NCBI RefSeq assembly: GCF_003586445.1
Contig: NZ_CP030028.1
Span: forward strand, 4,610,501-4,674,500
Direction: 5' to 3'
DNA: 64,000 bases
DNA from: Bacillus sp. Y1
GTDB lineage: Bacteria; Bacillota; Bacilli; Bacillales; Cytobacillaceae
The position numbers and the translations under genes are program-made. Of this stretch, positions 1 to 9,068 are shown piece by piece (the first letter of the stretch is position 1; each line of letters begins with the position of its first letter). The notes under the pieces were generated by a model. It did no database searches and was not told where the DNA came from. It worked only from the letters and a program-made list of their open reading frames with translations.

Positions 1-921
1 AATCGCCCTACCCTCAATTAAGTCTAATAGCGTTTGAGCTGCTACCGAGCCAATTTCATAGATCGGTTGAGCAATCGTTGTAATTTCTGGATTGGTCATC
101 TTACAAAGACTGATTCCATCAAAACCTATAACAGAGAGATCTTCAGGAATTCTTTTTCCAAGCTGCATTGCCGCTTTTATGACTCCAACAGCCATTAAAT
201 CATTTCCGGCAAAAATCCCATCAATATCTGGGTTCTCTTCTAACAGCTTTCTTGTCACCTCTGTGGTTTGTTCAATATTAAAGTTTCCACATCGGACGTA
301 GTCTGTTTCAAACCATGACTCACTTTCTACTTCATTCAAGTAACCAAGGTAACGATCTTCCGCACTTGTAATGTTTTTAGGCCCGCGAATATGGGCAATT
401 TTCTTACATCCAGTTGATTTTAAGTATTGAACAGCTCTCTTTGCACCCTCTATATTATTTACCGATACGCAAGGGATGGCTGGATCAATAAATCGGTCGA
501 CCGCTACAATGGGTATACCCTTTTCTTCTATGTACTGAGGAGTTAATGTTGAAGTCACAACGATTACGCCATCCACATACTTTTGCTTCATTACCTCAAA
601 GTATTTCTTTTCTTTCTCTGAGTTATCATCAGAGTTACATAAGATCAATGTGTAGTCTTTACTACTTAAAACATCCTCGATCGCTCTTGCCACCTCAGGA
701 AAGAAAGGATTCGTTATATTGGGGACAATTAAAGCAATTGTCATCGATTGTTTTTTAAAAAGGCTGCGGGCCACCGAATTCGGTTTATAATCTAATTCCT
801 TAATGACCTTTAATACTTTTTTTCTTGTTTCTTCGTTTACATAGCCAGTACTATTTAACACTCTTGATACAGTTGCAACTGAGACCTTCGCTTCTTCTGC
901 AACCTTCTTGATTGTACTCAA
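1..921 (-). CDS. LacI-family transcriptional repressor, 3' end beyond window
   Basis: The reverse strand reads an open frame from a TTG start at 921 (preceded by GAGGTGA) to the window edge, so the C-terminus is missing. Residues 1-55 are a LacI-type helix-turn-helix and hinge (TIKKVAEEAKVSVATVSRVL, then a YVNEETRKKV stretch). The rest is a periplasmic-binding-protein-like ligand domain (ITNPFFPEVARAIED, DGIFAGNDLMAVGVIKA, PEDLSVIGFDG). This is the RbsR/CcpA class of sugar repressors that bind palindromic operators as dimers. The ligand cannot be told from sequence. No metabolic gene is divergent, so the operators just upstream most likely serve autoregulation or genes further along on the reverse strand outside the window. 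Confidence 0.93.
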   Translation of the reverse strand, partial: MSTIKKVAEEAKVSVATVSRVLNSTGYVNEETRKKVLKVIKELDYKPNSVARSLFKKQSMTIALIVPNITNPFFPEVARAIEDVLSSKDYTLILCNSDDNSEKEKKYFEVMKQKYVDGVIVVTSTLTPQYIEEKGIPIVAVDRFIDPAIPCVSVNNIEGAKRAVQYLKSTGCKKIAHIRGPKNITSAEDRYLGYLNEVESESWFETDYVRCGNFNIEQTTEVTRKLLEENPDIDGIFAGNDLMAVGVIKAAMQLGKRIPEDLSVIGFDGISLCKMTNPEITTIAQPIYEIGSVAAQTLLDLIEGRAI

Positions 922-954
922 TTACTTCACCTCAAGTTTCCAACTGTGTAATAG

Positions 955-974
955 ATGTGTAACCGGTTACACAT
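955..974. promoter_or_regulatory. LacI-type operator 1 (perfect palindrome)
   Basis: ATGTGTAACCGGTTACACAT is a perfect 20-bp palindrome with the central CG of LacI-family operators. It lies between the -10 box and the TTG start of the repressor gene, a position suited to blocking transcription. Confidence 0.75.
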
Positions 975-1010
975 CAGGTAAAAAAATAATCTATTGTTGA
1001 TTAGATTTAT

Positions 1011-1028
1011 ATGTAACCCGTTACACAT
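1011..1028. promoter_or_regulatory. LacI-type operator 2
   Basis: ATGTAACCCGTTACACAT repeats the TGTAAC-N2-GTTACA core of operator 1 and directly abuts the -10 box of the repressor promoter. The centre-to-centre distance between the two operators is about 55 bp, compatible with cooperative binding or a small loop. Confidence 0.7.
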
Positions 1029-1058
1029 ATTGTAAACGCTTACTGTTCGGGTTGTCAA
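1029..1058 (-). promoter_or_regulatory. SigA promoter of the LacI gene with an overlapping cre site
   Basis: On the reverse strand TTGACA (1053-1058) and TACAAT (1029-1034) are separated by 18 bp. The segment 1030-1044 (TTGTAAACGCTTACT) fits the CcpA cre consensus WTGNAANCGNWWNCW at every position and covers the -10 box, so glucose repression by CcpA is likely on top of the specific operators. Confidence 0.7.
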
Positions 1059-1160
1059 TCATAAATATAATAGTTGTTACACTTAAGCTAACTAATAAAA
1101 AAACCGCTAAGGAACTTGACTTATTTTTTGTATTGATTAATTAGACTTTCTTATCTTTAT

Positions 1161-1190
1161 AAAAAGGACTTCTCTCTCAAGAAGTCCTTT
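1161..1190 (-). terminator. Rho-independent terminator of the FN3-repeat protein gene
   Basis: On the reverse strand the arms AAAGGACTTCT and AGAAGTCCTTT form a hairpin followed by a T-rich run, about ten bases after the stop codon at 1201. Confidence 0.8.
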
Positions 1191-1200
1191 CCCAAATACT

Positions 1201-4200
1201 TTATTTCTTCACAGTGGCTATCGCTTTTCCAACCACTAAATACTTTCCTACATATCCTCGTAATTCAAGCTGCGCTTCTCCAGGAGTCCAAGTAAAGTCT
1301 GAACGTTCAAACTTGAAATGTCCTTTTTCAGCTTGCTTATACAAACCGTTATTATCTGTAACAGGAGATACATCATCTAATGTTACTGACGAGACATTAA
1401 ATGTGTAGGCTTGGAATTCTTTTGGTAGAGTTGCTTTTACCGTAAAAATTCCCTTGTTTCCGTTAATTACTCGAGGTAATACCTCAAGAGAAACTGGGAT
1501 ATAGACAACAATGGTTTTCTGTACGACTGTTGACCAACCAGCAGCATCTGTTACTTTTACACTAAACTTGTACTCACCTGGTTGATCTAATGACACTTGG
1601 TCTTCCTTTTTATACGTTTGACCGTTAAACGTTACCTCTTCAACCGCTATTCCAGATAGGTTATCATCTGCTAGGTAATTTAAAGTAACTGTTTCTCCCA
1701 ACTCGTACTCCCCTTTTACGTCAAGCAAGAGAGTTGGCGCTGTTTTATCAATCTTTACTTCAATTGATTTCACTTCTTCTACATTTCCAGCAGCGTCAAC
1801 AGAGTAGTAAGAAACGGAGTTAACCCCTTCTTTATCTACAGTAAATGTTGAGCCTTCCATATATTCAGATCCATTAACTGAATAGTATATTACTGCAACT
1901 CCACTATGCTTATCTTCAGAAGCAAGAGAAACCACGACTGGTTCCTTGGACCACTTTTCAGATACATCAGAAACAGTTATTGGTACTGTCTTGTCAAGCT
2001 TCACTTCTGCTGTTTTCACATCTTCCTTGTTACCAGCTATATCCACTGAATAATATGATATAGTGTTAATTCCTTCCTTATCTACTAACAGACTTGTACC
2101 TTCTACATAATCAGAGCCGTTGATAGAATAATAGGTTGTTTTTACTCCACTATTCTCATCAGAAGCTACTAATTTAACATTTACCGCTTCCTTCACCCAA
2201 GTAGTTGGCAGGTCTGCTGTAGTAATTGGAGCTGTTTGATCAATATTCACTTCGACCGTTTTAACTGCTTCTTTATTACCTGCAGCATCAACTGAGTAAT
2301 AAGAGATCTTGTTTACTCCTTCTTCAGTCACTTCAATAGAAGTACCTTCTACATACTCTGAACCATTAAGTGAATAATAGGTGTTTACCACTCCACTTAA
2401 TTCATCACTTGCCGTTAACTCTACTGTAAATGATTGTGCTGCTGTAGGGATTTCATTTACTTCCGTTGTTGGTGCTGTTTTATCAATTTTCACTAGTGCT
2501 GTTTTTACTTCCTCCATGTTGCCCACTTTATCAATAGAGTTGTAAACAATCTTGTTGATGCCCTCATTCGCAACTAAAACCGATGTTCCTTCAACGATAG
2601 GTCCATCATTTAATGAATAATACGTATGAGCTACGCCCACTTCGTTATCCGTTGCTGTGAATTCTACTAACGGATCTTGATTGACCCATTCAGCTGGAGC
2701 ATTCACTGTTGTGACTGGTGCCTCTTCATCAATAATTAACTTAGCTAATACGGTTTCGGATGGCTTAGATTCTCCAAAAGAGTTACTGTAAGATGTTACA
2801 TAATATAAATGGTTAGCGTACGTTAGATTATTAATGGTGTAAGATAGATTATTAATTTTCTCAGCAACTAATACCGGCTCTCCATTAATCACTTCATAGA
2901 TGTTGTAGCCATTTGCGTAAGTTACAAAATCCCAAGTGATTCTTGCGCTCGTATCGCTTAGAAGCTTTAAGCTAGCGGCAGGAACCCCCATTATTGGAAA
3001 CACTACTTTCTCCATGATCATATTTGACGGTTCAGATTCCCCAAAACGACTACTAAAAGCAGTTACCTCATATGAATGAACACCTTCTGGTAGGTTATAT
3101 ACCTTATGGGTAAATCCAGTTCCTTTGTAAATCAATTCTTTCCCTGAATCCGTTACTTTGTATACACGGTATTCATTTGCCCAAGTGACTGCCTGCCACG
3201 ATAACGTAAAGTTATTTACATTTTCCACCCTGTTGCTAACCACCGGAGCCTGTACTACCGGCCAAGTAAGGTTAAAAACAAGATTACTTCCTTCTGGTGA
3301 CTCTCCAAATCGAGTGCTATAAGAATGCACCACGTATTCATAGTCACCCTCTGGCATATTCGTATAGGTGATGGTTCTCGTTGTTGCTGGAAGGGTATTT
3401 AGTAATTTTAATTCTCCATCAACTTTTTGATACACTTTGTAACTTGTCGCATACGTTGAAGCAGCCCAACTTAACTTAATATAGTTTTCATTCAAAATCG
3501 TTTTGGTAAGATCGGCTGGGGCTTCCATCACTGGATGTACCATTGTAAACACAAGCTCGCTTCCCTCTGGTGACTCTCCAAATCGATTGCTATAGGAATG
3601 CACCACGTATTCATAAACACCTTCTGGCATATTTGTGAATGTAATGGTTCTCGTTGTTGTTGGAAGTGTACTTAATAATTTTAATTCTCCATCAACTTTT
3701 TGATACACTTTGTAACTTGTGGCATACGTTGAGGCATCCCAATTTAGCTTAATATCGTTTCCATTCAAAATCGCTTTTGTGAGATTAGCTGGGGCTTGCA
3801 TCACTGGATGTACCAATGTAAACACAAGCTCGCTTCCCTCTGGTGATTCCCCGAAACGATCGCTATACGAATGCACCACGTATTCATAATCACCCTCCGG
3901 CATATTCGTGAAGGCAATGGTTCTCGTTGTTGCTGGAAGGGTATTTAATAATGTTAATTCTCCATCAACTTTTTGATAAACTTTATAACTTGTGGCATAT
4001 GTTGAGGCATCCCAACTTAGCTTAATATCGTTTCCATTCAAAATCACTTTTGTGGGATTGGCTGGGGCTTGTATCACTGGATGTACCAATGTAAACACAA
4101 GTTCGCTTCCCTCTGGTGATTCCCCGAAACGAGTGCTATAGGAATGCACCACGTATTCATAATCGCCCTCCGGCATATTCGTATAGGCAATAGTTCTCGT

Positions 4201-7200
4201 TGTTGCTGGAAGTGTACTTAATAATGTTAATTCTCCATCAACTTTTTGATAAACTTTGTAACTTGTGGCGTATGTTGAGGCATCCCAACTTAGCTTAATA
4301 TCGTTTCCATTCAAAATCGTTTTGAAAAGATTGGCTGGGGCTTGCATCACTGGATGTACCAATGTAAACACCAGCTTGCTTCCCTCTGGTGACTCTCCGA
4401 AACGACTACTGTAAGAGTGAACGATGTACTCATAATCCCCTTCTGGCATATTTACAAATGTATGAGTGAGTCCTGTTAATGTCTTTTGTAAGGTTAGTTC
4501 TCCATCTTTTAGAAGGTATATACGATATTCTGTTGCAAATGGAGAAGCATCCCAACTTAACTTAATATCATTTACATTCACAAATGTCTTAGTAAGATTG
4601 GCTGGGGCTTGCATCACTGGATGTACCAATGTGAACACAAGCTCGCTTCCTTCTGGTGATTCCCCAAAACGAGTGCTATAGGCATGCACCACGTATTCAT
4701 AATCGCCCTCCGGCATATTCGTATAGGCAATAGTTCTCGTTGTTGCTGAAAGTGTACTTAATAATGTTAATTCTCCATCAACTTTTTGATAAACTTTGTA
4801 ACTTGTGGCGTATGTTGAGGCATCCCAACTTAGCTTAATATCGTTTCCATTCAAAATCGTTTTGGTAAGATTGGCTGGGGCTTGCATCACTGGATGTACC
4901 AATGTAAACACAAGCTTGCTTCCCTCTGGTGACTCTCCGAAACGACTACTGTAAGAGTGAACGATGTACTCATAATCCCCTTCTGGCATATTTACAAATG
5001 TATGAGTGAGTCCTGTTAATGTCTTTTGTAAGGTTAGTTCTCCATCTTTTAGAAGATATATACGATATTCTGTTGCAAATGGAGAAGCATCCCAAGTTAA
5101 CTTAATATCATTTACATTCACAAATGTCTTAGTAAGATTGGCTGGGGCTTGCATTACTGGATGTACCAATGTGAACGCAAGCTCGCTTCCCTCTGGTGAC
5201 TCTCCAAAACGATCACTATAAGAGTGAACAATGTACTGATAATCACCCTCTGGCATGTTTGAAAAATTGATGGTTGTTCCTGTTAATTTACGAACAAACT
5301 GCTTTTCTCCATCTATCACTTGGTAGATTTGGTATCCATTTGCATACTGAACAGCGTCCCATTTCAGAGTAATCTCATTTCCGTTTGAGACAGTGTAGTT
5401 GGCATTTCCAGGCTTAGCCAAGTCAGGGTGTACTAGGTTCCCTTCAAGTACAGCACCTTCTGGAGACTCTCCAAATAATGTAGAGTTTCCCTTAATAATG
5501 TATTGGAATGGACCTTCAGCTACATTGGTTAAAGTTGTACTTGTCACCGTAACCGTTTTTAATAATACTTCTTCTCCATTAATCAACTGATAAATATTAT
5601 AGTTATTTGCATATTGAACAGCATTCCACTTAAGGGTAATGTCATTTCCATTGCTAATGGTATAGCTAGGATTTTCAGGAGTTGCTAATTTTAGACCACT
5701 TAAGGTGAACTTAATAGAAGTCCCAACTTTTGATTCCCCAAAACGAGAAGAATACGAATAGATCTCATATTGATACTCACCTGGAGCCATATTCGAGTAG
5801 GTCATACTTGTTCCAGTAATGGTATTCTTTAGTGTCTTATTTCCATCAACCACTTGATAGATCTTATAGCTATTTGCATAATCTACCGCATCCCACTTTA
5901 AAGTGTACGCAGCCGGTCCAGTAATGGTATAACTTCCGTTTGCGGGAGCCTTCATCTCTGGATGTACCAATGTTAACTCTACAACTGCGCCAACAGGTGA
6001 TTCGCCAAATCTACTACTATACGCATAGATTTCGTATTTATAACCACCTGCAAGAAGATTAGAAAGAGTTGTCGATAAGGAAGAAACAGTTGTTTTTAAA
6101 ACCTTATTTCCATCTACAACCTGATACACTTTATAACTATTGGCAAACTCAACTGAATCCCATTGTAATTTTAAATCATTACCATTAGAAATCTCATATC
6201 TTGCATTCCCTGGTGTTGCTACTACTACCTGATCCAGTACGAAGGACATTTTTGCACCTTCCCCTGATTCTCCAAATCGAGTGCTATTGGTGTGAACTTC
6301 ATACTTGTAATTGCCTGCTGGCATATTCGAATATGTAACAGTTGTGCCTGTTACTGTGCTCTTTAATATCTTTTGGTCTCCAACAAGTTGATAAACCTTA
6401 TAATTCGTAGCATTTTCAGCTACTTTCCAGCTTAATACAATATCATTGCCATTTTGAATTTTATATGCAAGCTCAGTAGGTGGATTTACTTTTACTGTCT
6501 CGATGGTAAAAATAACTTGTGTCCCCTTTTCAGACTCTCCAAATCGGTCGCTATATGAATGAACCTCGTACAAGTATTCTCCACCAGGTAACATAGACGC
6601 TGAAAATGAAGTTCCTGTTACCGTTGTTTTTAATACTTTTTCACCATTCAAAACCTGATAAACTTTATACCCGGTCGCATACGGTGCTGCAGTCCAACTA
6701 ACGACTACATCATTTACGTTTTGGATTTTGACATTTACATTTTCAGGAGCAGTCATCTCAATGGACTGAACAGAGAAAGTAACCTGGCTGCCTTCTAATG
6801 AAGTTCCAAAACGTGAGCTATTTGAATACACCTGATAGACGTAATCTCCTGCAGGTAAATTCTTGAGTGTAACAGTTGTACCTGTAACGGTTTGGACCAA
6901 TTCTAACTGTCCGTTTTTCACTGAATACACGCTATAACTATTTGCAAACTCTGCTGCCTGCCATTTCAAAGTAACATCGGTCAAGTTCGCAATTGTAAAA
7001 GAAAGATTTGTTGGAGCTTTCATTACTTGCTTAACTACATTTACATTGACTGGAGTTGATATAGCAGATTCCCCATATAGTGGATGAAAAGAAGAAATCG
7101 CATAAGAGTAAGTCCCCTCAGCCATATTAGAAAAACTATATGTCAGGGTATTAGTTGAGGCTACGAGTGACCTCTCACCATTCTCTAATACTTGATATAT

Positions 7201-7665
7201 ATTGTATTTCTCAGCGTACTGTGAAGCCCCCCAGCTCAACACAACATCATTTCCATTTTGAATCGTTGCTGCAAAGGTTGCTGGCGTTTGCATCTCAGGA
7301 TAACTAATTTCTGTGCTTACCGGTGCTGATGGACCAGACTCCCCTTGACTAGATAAAGTAGAAACTACGTATCTATAAGAGCCTTCTGGCAAATCTTTTA
7401 GATCATACGAAGTGCCCGTTGTTGTTCCAAGCACCGTAAGCTGTCCGTCTTTAATTTCATAAATTTGATATCCACTTGCTCCAAATACGGCACTCCAAGT
7501 TAGTTTTCCATCATCTGGTGTAATTGACTGATATGCCAGATTACTAGGAGGAAGCATGGTTCCGGAATTTGCAGAAGCTCTTATACTACCAATTGGGACA
7601 ATCAACTGATAGATAAGCATAAAAACGACGAGCAAAACCGGAATATTAAACATTCTTTTCAACAT
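1201..7665 (-). CDS. Giant secreted FN3-repeat protein (18 FN3-like and 4-5 OmpL47/Ig-like repeats)
   Basis: This 2154-residue protein starts with a signal peptide (MLKRMFNIPVLLVVFMLIYQ, cleavage near residue 31). Eighteen repeats of about 88 residues follow, from about residue 35 to 1645. Each has the fibronectin-III-like pattern L-W-A-Y-x-V-Y-x-V-x-(N/D)-G-E and a recurrent RFGES turn. Residues about 1648-1965 hold four OmpL47-type repeats (TYYSLN, YSVDAAGN, KIDKTAPT motifs), then a divergent Ig-like domain and a C-terminal beta domain. There is no LPXTG or other wall anchor, so it is probably secreted or held non-covalently. Proteins built this way usually serve adhesion or matrix functions, but the ligand is unknown. 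Start ATG has AAAGGTAGGG upstream. A SigD promoter and a c-di-GMP riboswitch precede it. Repeats 10-16 are nearly identical, a sign of recent duplication. Confidence 0.93.
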   Translation of the reverse strand: MLKRMFNIPVLLVVFMLIYQLIVPIGSIRASANSGTMLPPSNLAYQSITPDDGKLTWSAVFGASGYQIYEIKDGQLTVLGTTTGTSYDLKDLPEGSYRYVVSTLSSQGESGPSAPVSTEISYPEMQTPATFAATIQNGNDVVLSWGASQYAEKYNIYQVLENGERSLVASTNTLTYSFSNMAEGTYSYAISSFHPLYGESAISTPVNVNVVKQVMKAPTNLSFTIANLTDVTLKWQAAEFANSYSVYSVKNGQLELVQTVTGTTVTLKNLPAGDYVYQVYSNSSRFGTSLEGSQVTFSVQSIEMTAPENVNVKIQNVNDVVVSWTAAPYATGYKVYQVLNGEKVLKTTVTGTSFSASMLPGGEYLYEVHSYSDRFGESEKGTQVIFTIETVKVNPPTELAYKIQNGNDIVLSWKVAENATNYKVYQLVGDQKILKSTVTGTTVTYSNMPAGNYKYEVHTNSTRFGESGEGAKMSFVLDQVVVATPGNARYEISNGNDLKLQWDSVEFANSYKVYQVVDGNKVLKTTVSSLSTTLSNLLAGGYKYEIYAYSSRFGESPVGAVVELTLVHPEMKAPANGSYTITGPAAYTLKWDAVDYANSYKIYQVVDGNKTLKNTITGTSMTYSNMAPGEYQYEIYSYSSRFGESKVGTSIKFTLSGLKLATPENPSYTISNGNDITLKWNAVQYANNYNIYQLINGEEVLLKTVTVTSTTLTNVAEGPFQYIIKGNSTLFGESPEGAVLEGNLVHPDLAKPGNANYTVSNGNEITLKWDAVQYANGYQIYQVIDGEKQFVRKLTGTTINFSNMPEGDYQYIVHSYSDRFGESPEGSELAFTLVHPVMQAPANLTKTFVNVNDIKLTWDASPFATEYRIYLLKDGELTLQKTLTGLTHTFVNMPEGDYEYIVHSYSSRFGESPEGSKLVFTLVHPVMQAPANLTKTILNGNDIKLSWDASTYATSYKVYQKVDGELTLLSTLSATTRTIAYTNMPEGDYEYVVHAYSTRFGESPEGSELVFTLVHPVMQAPANLTKTFVNVNDIKLSWDASPFATEYRIYLLKDGELTLQKTLTGLTHTFVNMPEGDYEYIVHSYSSRFGESPEGSKLVFTLVHPVMQAPANLFKTILNGNDIKLSWDASTYATSYKVYQKVDGELTLLSTLPATTRTIAYTNMPEGDYEYVVHSYSTRFGESPEGSELVFTLVHPVIQAPANPTKVILNGNDIKLSWDASTYATSYKVYQKVDGELTLLNTLPATTRTIAFTNMPEGDYEYVVHSYSDRFGESPEGSELVFTLVHPVMQAPANLTKAILNGNDIKLNWDASTYATSYKVYQKVDGELKLLSTLPTTTRTITFTNMPEGVYEYVVHSYSNRFGESPEGSELVFTMVHPVMEAPADLTKTILNENYIKLSWAASTYATSYKVYQKVDGELKLLNTLPATTRTITYTNMPEGDYEYVVHSYSTRFGESPEGSNLVFNLTWPVVQAPVVSNRVENVNNFTLSWQAVTWANEYRVYKVTDSGKELIYKGTGFTHKVYNLPEGVHSYEVTAFSSRFGESEPSNMIMEKVVFPIMGVPAASLKLLSDTSARITWDFVTYANGYNIYEVINGEPVLVAEKINNLSYTINNLTYANHLYYVTSYSNSFGESKPSETVLAKLIIDEEAPVTTVNAPAEWVNQDPLVEFTATDNEVGVAHTYYSLNDGPIVEGTSVLVANEGINKIVYNSIDKVGNMEEVKTALVKIDKTAPTTEVNEIPTAAQSFTVELTASDELSGVVNTYYSLNGSEYVEGTSIEVTEEGVNKISYYSVDAAGNKEAVKTVEVNIDQTAPITTADLPTTWVKEAVNVKLVASDENSGVKTTYYSINGSDYVEGTSLLVDKEGINTISYYSVDIAGNKEDVKTAEVKLDKTVPITVSDVSEKWSKEPVVVSLASEDKHSGVAVIYYSVNGSEYMEGSTFTVDKEGVNSVSYYSVDAAGNVEEVKSIEVKIDKTAPTLLLDVKGEYELGETVTLNYLADDNLSGIAVEEVTFNGQTYKKEDQVSLDQPGEYKFSVKVTDAAGWSTVVQKTIVVYIPVSLEVLPRVINGNKGIFTVKATLPKEFQAYTFNVSSVTLDDVSPVTDNNGLYKQAEKGHFKFERSDFTWTPGEAQLELRGYVGKYLVVGKAIATVKK
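4081..5160 (-). repeat. Tandem 540-bp higher-order repeat inside the FN3 gene
   Basis: Blocks 4081-4620 and 4621-5160 are nearly identical base for base. Each encodes two FN3 modules, one of the FVNVNDIKL type and one of the ILNGNDIKL type. Single-module copies of the second type continue from about 3300 to 4080. The low divergence indicates recent duplication or gene conversion. Confidence 0.9.
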
Positions 7666-7699
7666 AAATTTACCCTACCTTTCATGTTAAAAAAGGCAA

Positions 7700-7850
7700 A
7701 TAAAAAAAGAACCCCATAAGAAAGGTTCATAGAATAGACAATCTATGACTTCTTGTGGTAACTGGCTGCCATTCGCATTTCTGCGGGTAAGGCCCTCTTA
7801 GTTTTGCGTCTCACAGTTTCCCGTGATTTGCCCTTTTCACTTCATTAAGT
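7700..7850 (-). promoter_or_regulatory. Cyclic-di-GMP-I (GEMM) riboswitch with terminator platform
   Basis: On the reverse strand, from about 7838 to 7757, the GEMM-I core elements occur in order: GGGCAAA, a P2 stem with a GGAAAC loop, GACGCAAAACTAAGAGGGCC, a P3 stem capped by GCAGAAATGC, then GGCAGCC-AGTTACC (tetraloop-receptor and 3' P1 side). A hairpin CATAGA...TCTATG (7729-7748) follows, then a terminator stem GAACC...GGGTTC with seven T (7702-7728). Next come the ribosome binding site and the start at 7665. This is class I c-di-GMP control of transcription elongation. Whether ligand turns the gene on or off cannot be settled by eye. Confidence 0.88.
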
Positions 7851-7915
7851 ACACTCATTTTTGAAACCCATCTATTACTATTTTTTCACCTCCAAGCATT
7901 TACGTTATAAATCTA

Positions 7916-7942
7916 TTATCGGCAGTTAATGGGATTTATTTA
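7916..7942 (-). promoter_or_regulatory. SigD promoter upstream of the riboswitch
   Basis: Reverse strand TAAA (7939-7942), 15-bp spacer, GCCGATAA (7916-7923). This differs from the B. subtilis SigD consensus TAAA-N15-GCCGATAT only in the last base. A transcript starting here would begin about 60-70 nt before the riboswitch aptamer. Confidence 0.8.
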
Positions 7943-8097
7943 GGATTAACTACCTAAATTTAGTTCGATTATACTATTTTATTTTTATAATTAGATAGGT
8001 ATTTACGCATGATCCTTTGATACTCTTCGTCTTTCGGATTTAATTCTTAGGGAATCTCTTAAGATCCACATACCTACAACAGTATAAAATCCCCAAC

Positions 8098-8121
8098 ATA
8101 AAAAACCCCCATTACTGGGGG
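8098..8121 (-). terminator. Terminator after the DUF1028 gene
   Basis: Reverse strand GCCCCCAGTAATGGGGG followed by TTTTTT, directly downstream of the stop at 8132. Confidence 0.85.
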
Positions 8122-8131
8122 CTATACACAA

Positions 8132-8971
8132 CTATTGCTTTTTCATATAATCAAGCACGTCCAAGTCAATTTTCCCACGCTCTAACTCACGCGCTTCAAA
8201 GTTCTCGGTATGTATATAACGAGTCAGTGCCTTATGAATACTTTCCTCATCAACATACAATTCTAAATATCTGTGACGTCTTAAACAAGCGATCAATTCT
8301 TCCTTCACATGCCCTTCAATCGTAGCAATCCGCTCTTGCTTAGGAGGAGCAAAGTATAGCTGCTGTAAACCAAACACACGAATCAGTTCTTTAATCGGCT
8401 CCGGATGGTCATCGACACGAAGATCAATAAATCGGTCATTGTAGCCACCATAACCGCCCGCTTCCTTCACTACTAATAGGGCAGCTGATTGCTGACCACG
8501 ACTATCTCCACCAGCCTCTTGCCCTGCGTTCAATCCAGCGAGTAAGCGCTCCGCTAATGTTCCACTTGTCTCTTGAAACATTTTTGACATCGCTTGTACG
8601 GTCTGCTCGTCGACTAAAATGTTTCCCTGTGCGGCAAAATGCTCTCCGGTGACTCCGCCTGCCCAGTCATAGCATTTTTCACCGGTAAAAGTAGCGGCAT
8701 TTCCGTTCGCATCGATGACTCCAACCTGGCGGAGATCCTTGTCCTCATCTCGTGAGGTAATGATTTCGATGACCTCTTCCGCTGACTTTCCTTCTGAAAA
8801 CAGCTGTAATGCCTCCGGACCATAAGCCGTATTCGCGTAAGACTGCGTCGCAACAGCACCAACTCCAGCCTTCGCAAAAGGAACCACTGCTCCCACGCCT
8901 AAAAACTTCGATTGCACCGCAATTCCCCATTCTTTCTCCTTTGGGTCATAGCCTACGATTGAAAAAGTCAT
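8132..8971 (-). CDS. DUF1028 protein (Ntn-hydrolase-like)
   Basis: The 279-residue product matches the DUF1028 family from its first residues: TFSIVGYDPKEKEWGIAVQS, then VGAVVPFAKAGVGAVATQSY, DLRQVGVIDANGNAATFTG, a NILVDEQTV stretch and a GGYGGYNDRFIDLRVDDHP segment. The family is related to N-terminal-nucleophile hydrolases, and its substrate is unknown. Here the residue after Met is Thr, fitting an N-terminal nucleophile after Met removal (inference). A tail of about 60 residues (from about 220) contains a probable helical extension. The gene follows the chromate transporter pair after a 97-base gap containing a strong hairpin, and ends at a terminator. Start ATG 8971 is preceded by a GGGGG-type ribosome binding site. 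Functional assignment beyond the family is not possible. Confidence 0.88.
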   Translation of the reverse strand: MTFSIVGYDPKEKEWGIAVQSKFLGVGAVVPFAKAGVGAVATQSYANTAYGPEALQLFSEGKSAEEVIEIITSRDEDKDLRQVGVIDANGNAATFTGEKCYDWAGGVTGEHFAAQGNILVDEQTVQAMSKMFQETSGTLAERLLAGLNAGQEAGGDSRGQQSAALLVVKEAGGYGGYNDRFIDLRVDDHPEPIKELIRVFGLQQLYFAPPKQERIATIEGHVKEELIACLRRHRYLELYVDEESIHKALTRYIHTENFEARELERGKIDLDVLDYMKKQ

Positions 8972-9002
8972 GTTTTTGCAACCCCCAGTTTTAATTAAAG
9001 GT

Positions 9003-9061
9003 CAGTAGCACATGACGCAAGCCTTTGTTGCGCTAGCACCAGCTTGCAGAATGTACTACTG
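9003..9061. repeat. 59-nt imperfect hairpin between the chrA pair and the DUF1028 gene
   Basis: Outer arms CAGTAGCACAT and ATGTACTACTG pair with one wobble, and inner arms CAAGC and GCTTG pair within the loop. A competing inner stem CGCAA/TTGCG also exists. There is no T-tract, so it is not a normal terminator. It could be an mRNA processing or stability element or a small interspersed repeat. Nothing else in the window resembles it. Confidence 0.5.
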
Positions 9062-9068
9062 TCCTGAT

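Noticed and set aside
4466..5221. Two 71-codon plus-strand frames with the same sequence
   Set aside because: They are antisense shadows of the duplicated FN3 modules; identity comes from the repeat, and neither has a binding site.
7860..7892. GGAGGTG followed by an 8-codon frame before the riboswitch
   Set aside because: The ATG is about 18 bases from the motif and the frame is too short to support as a leader peptide.
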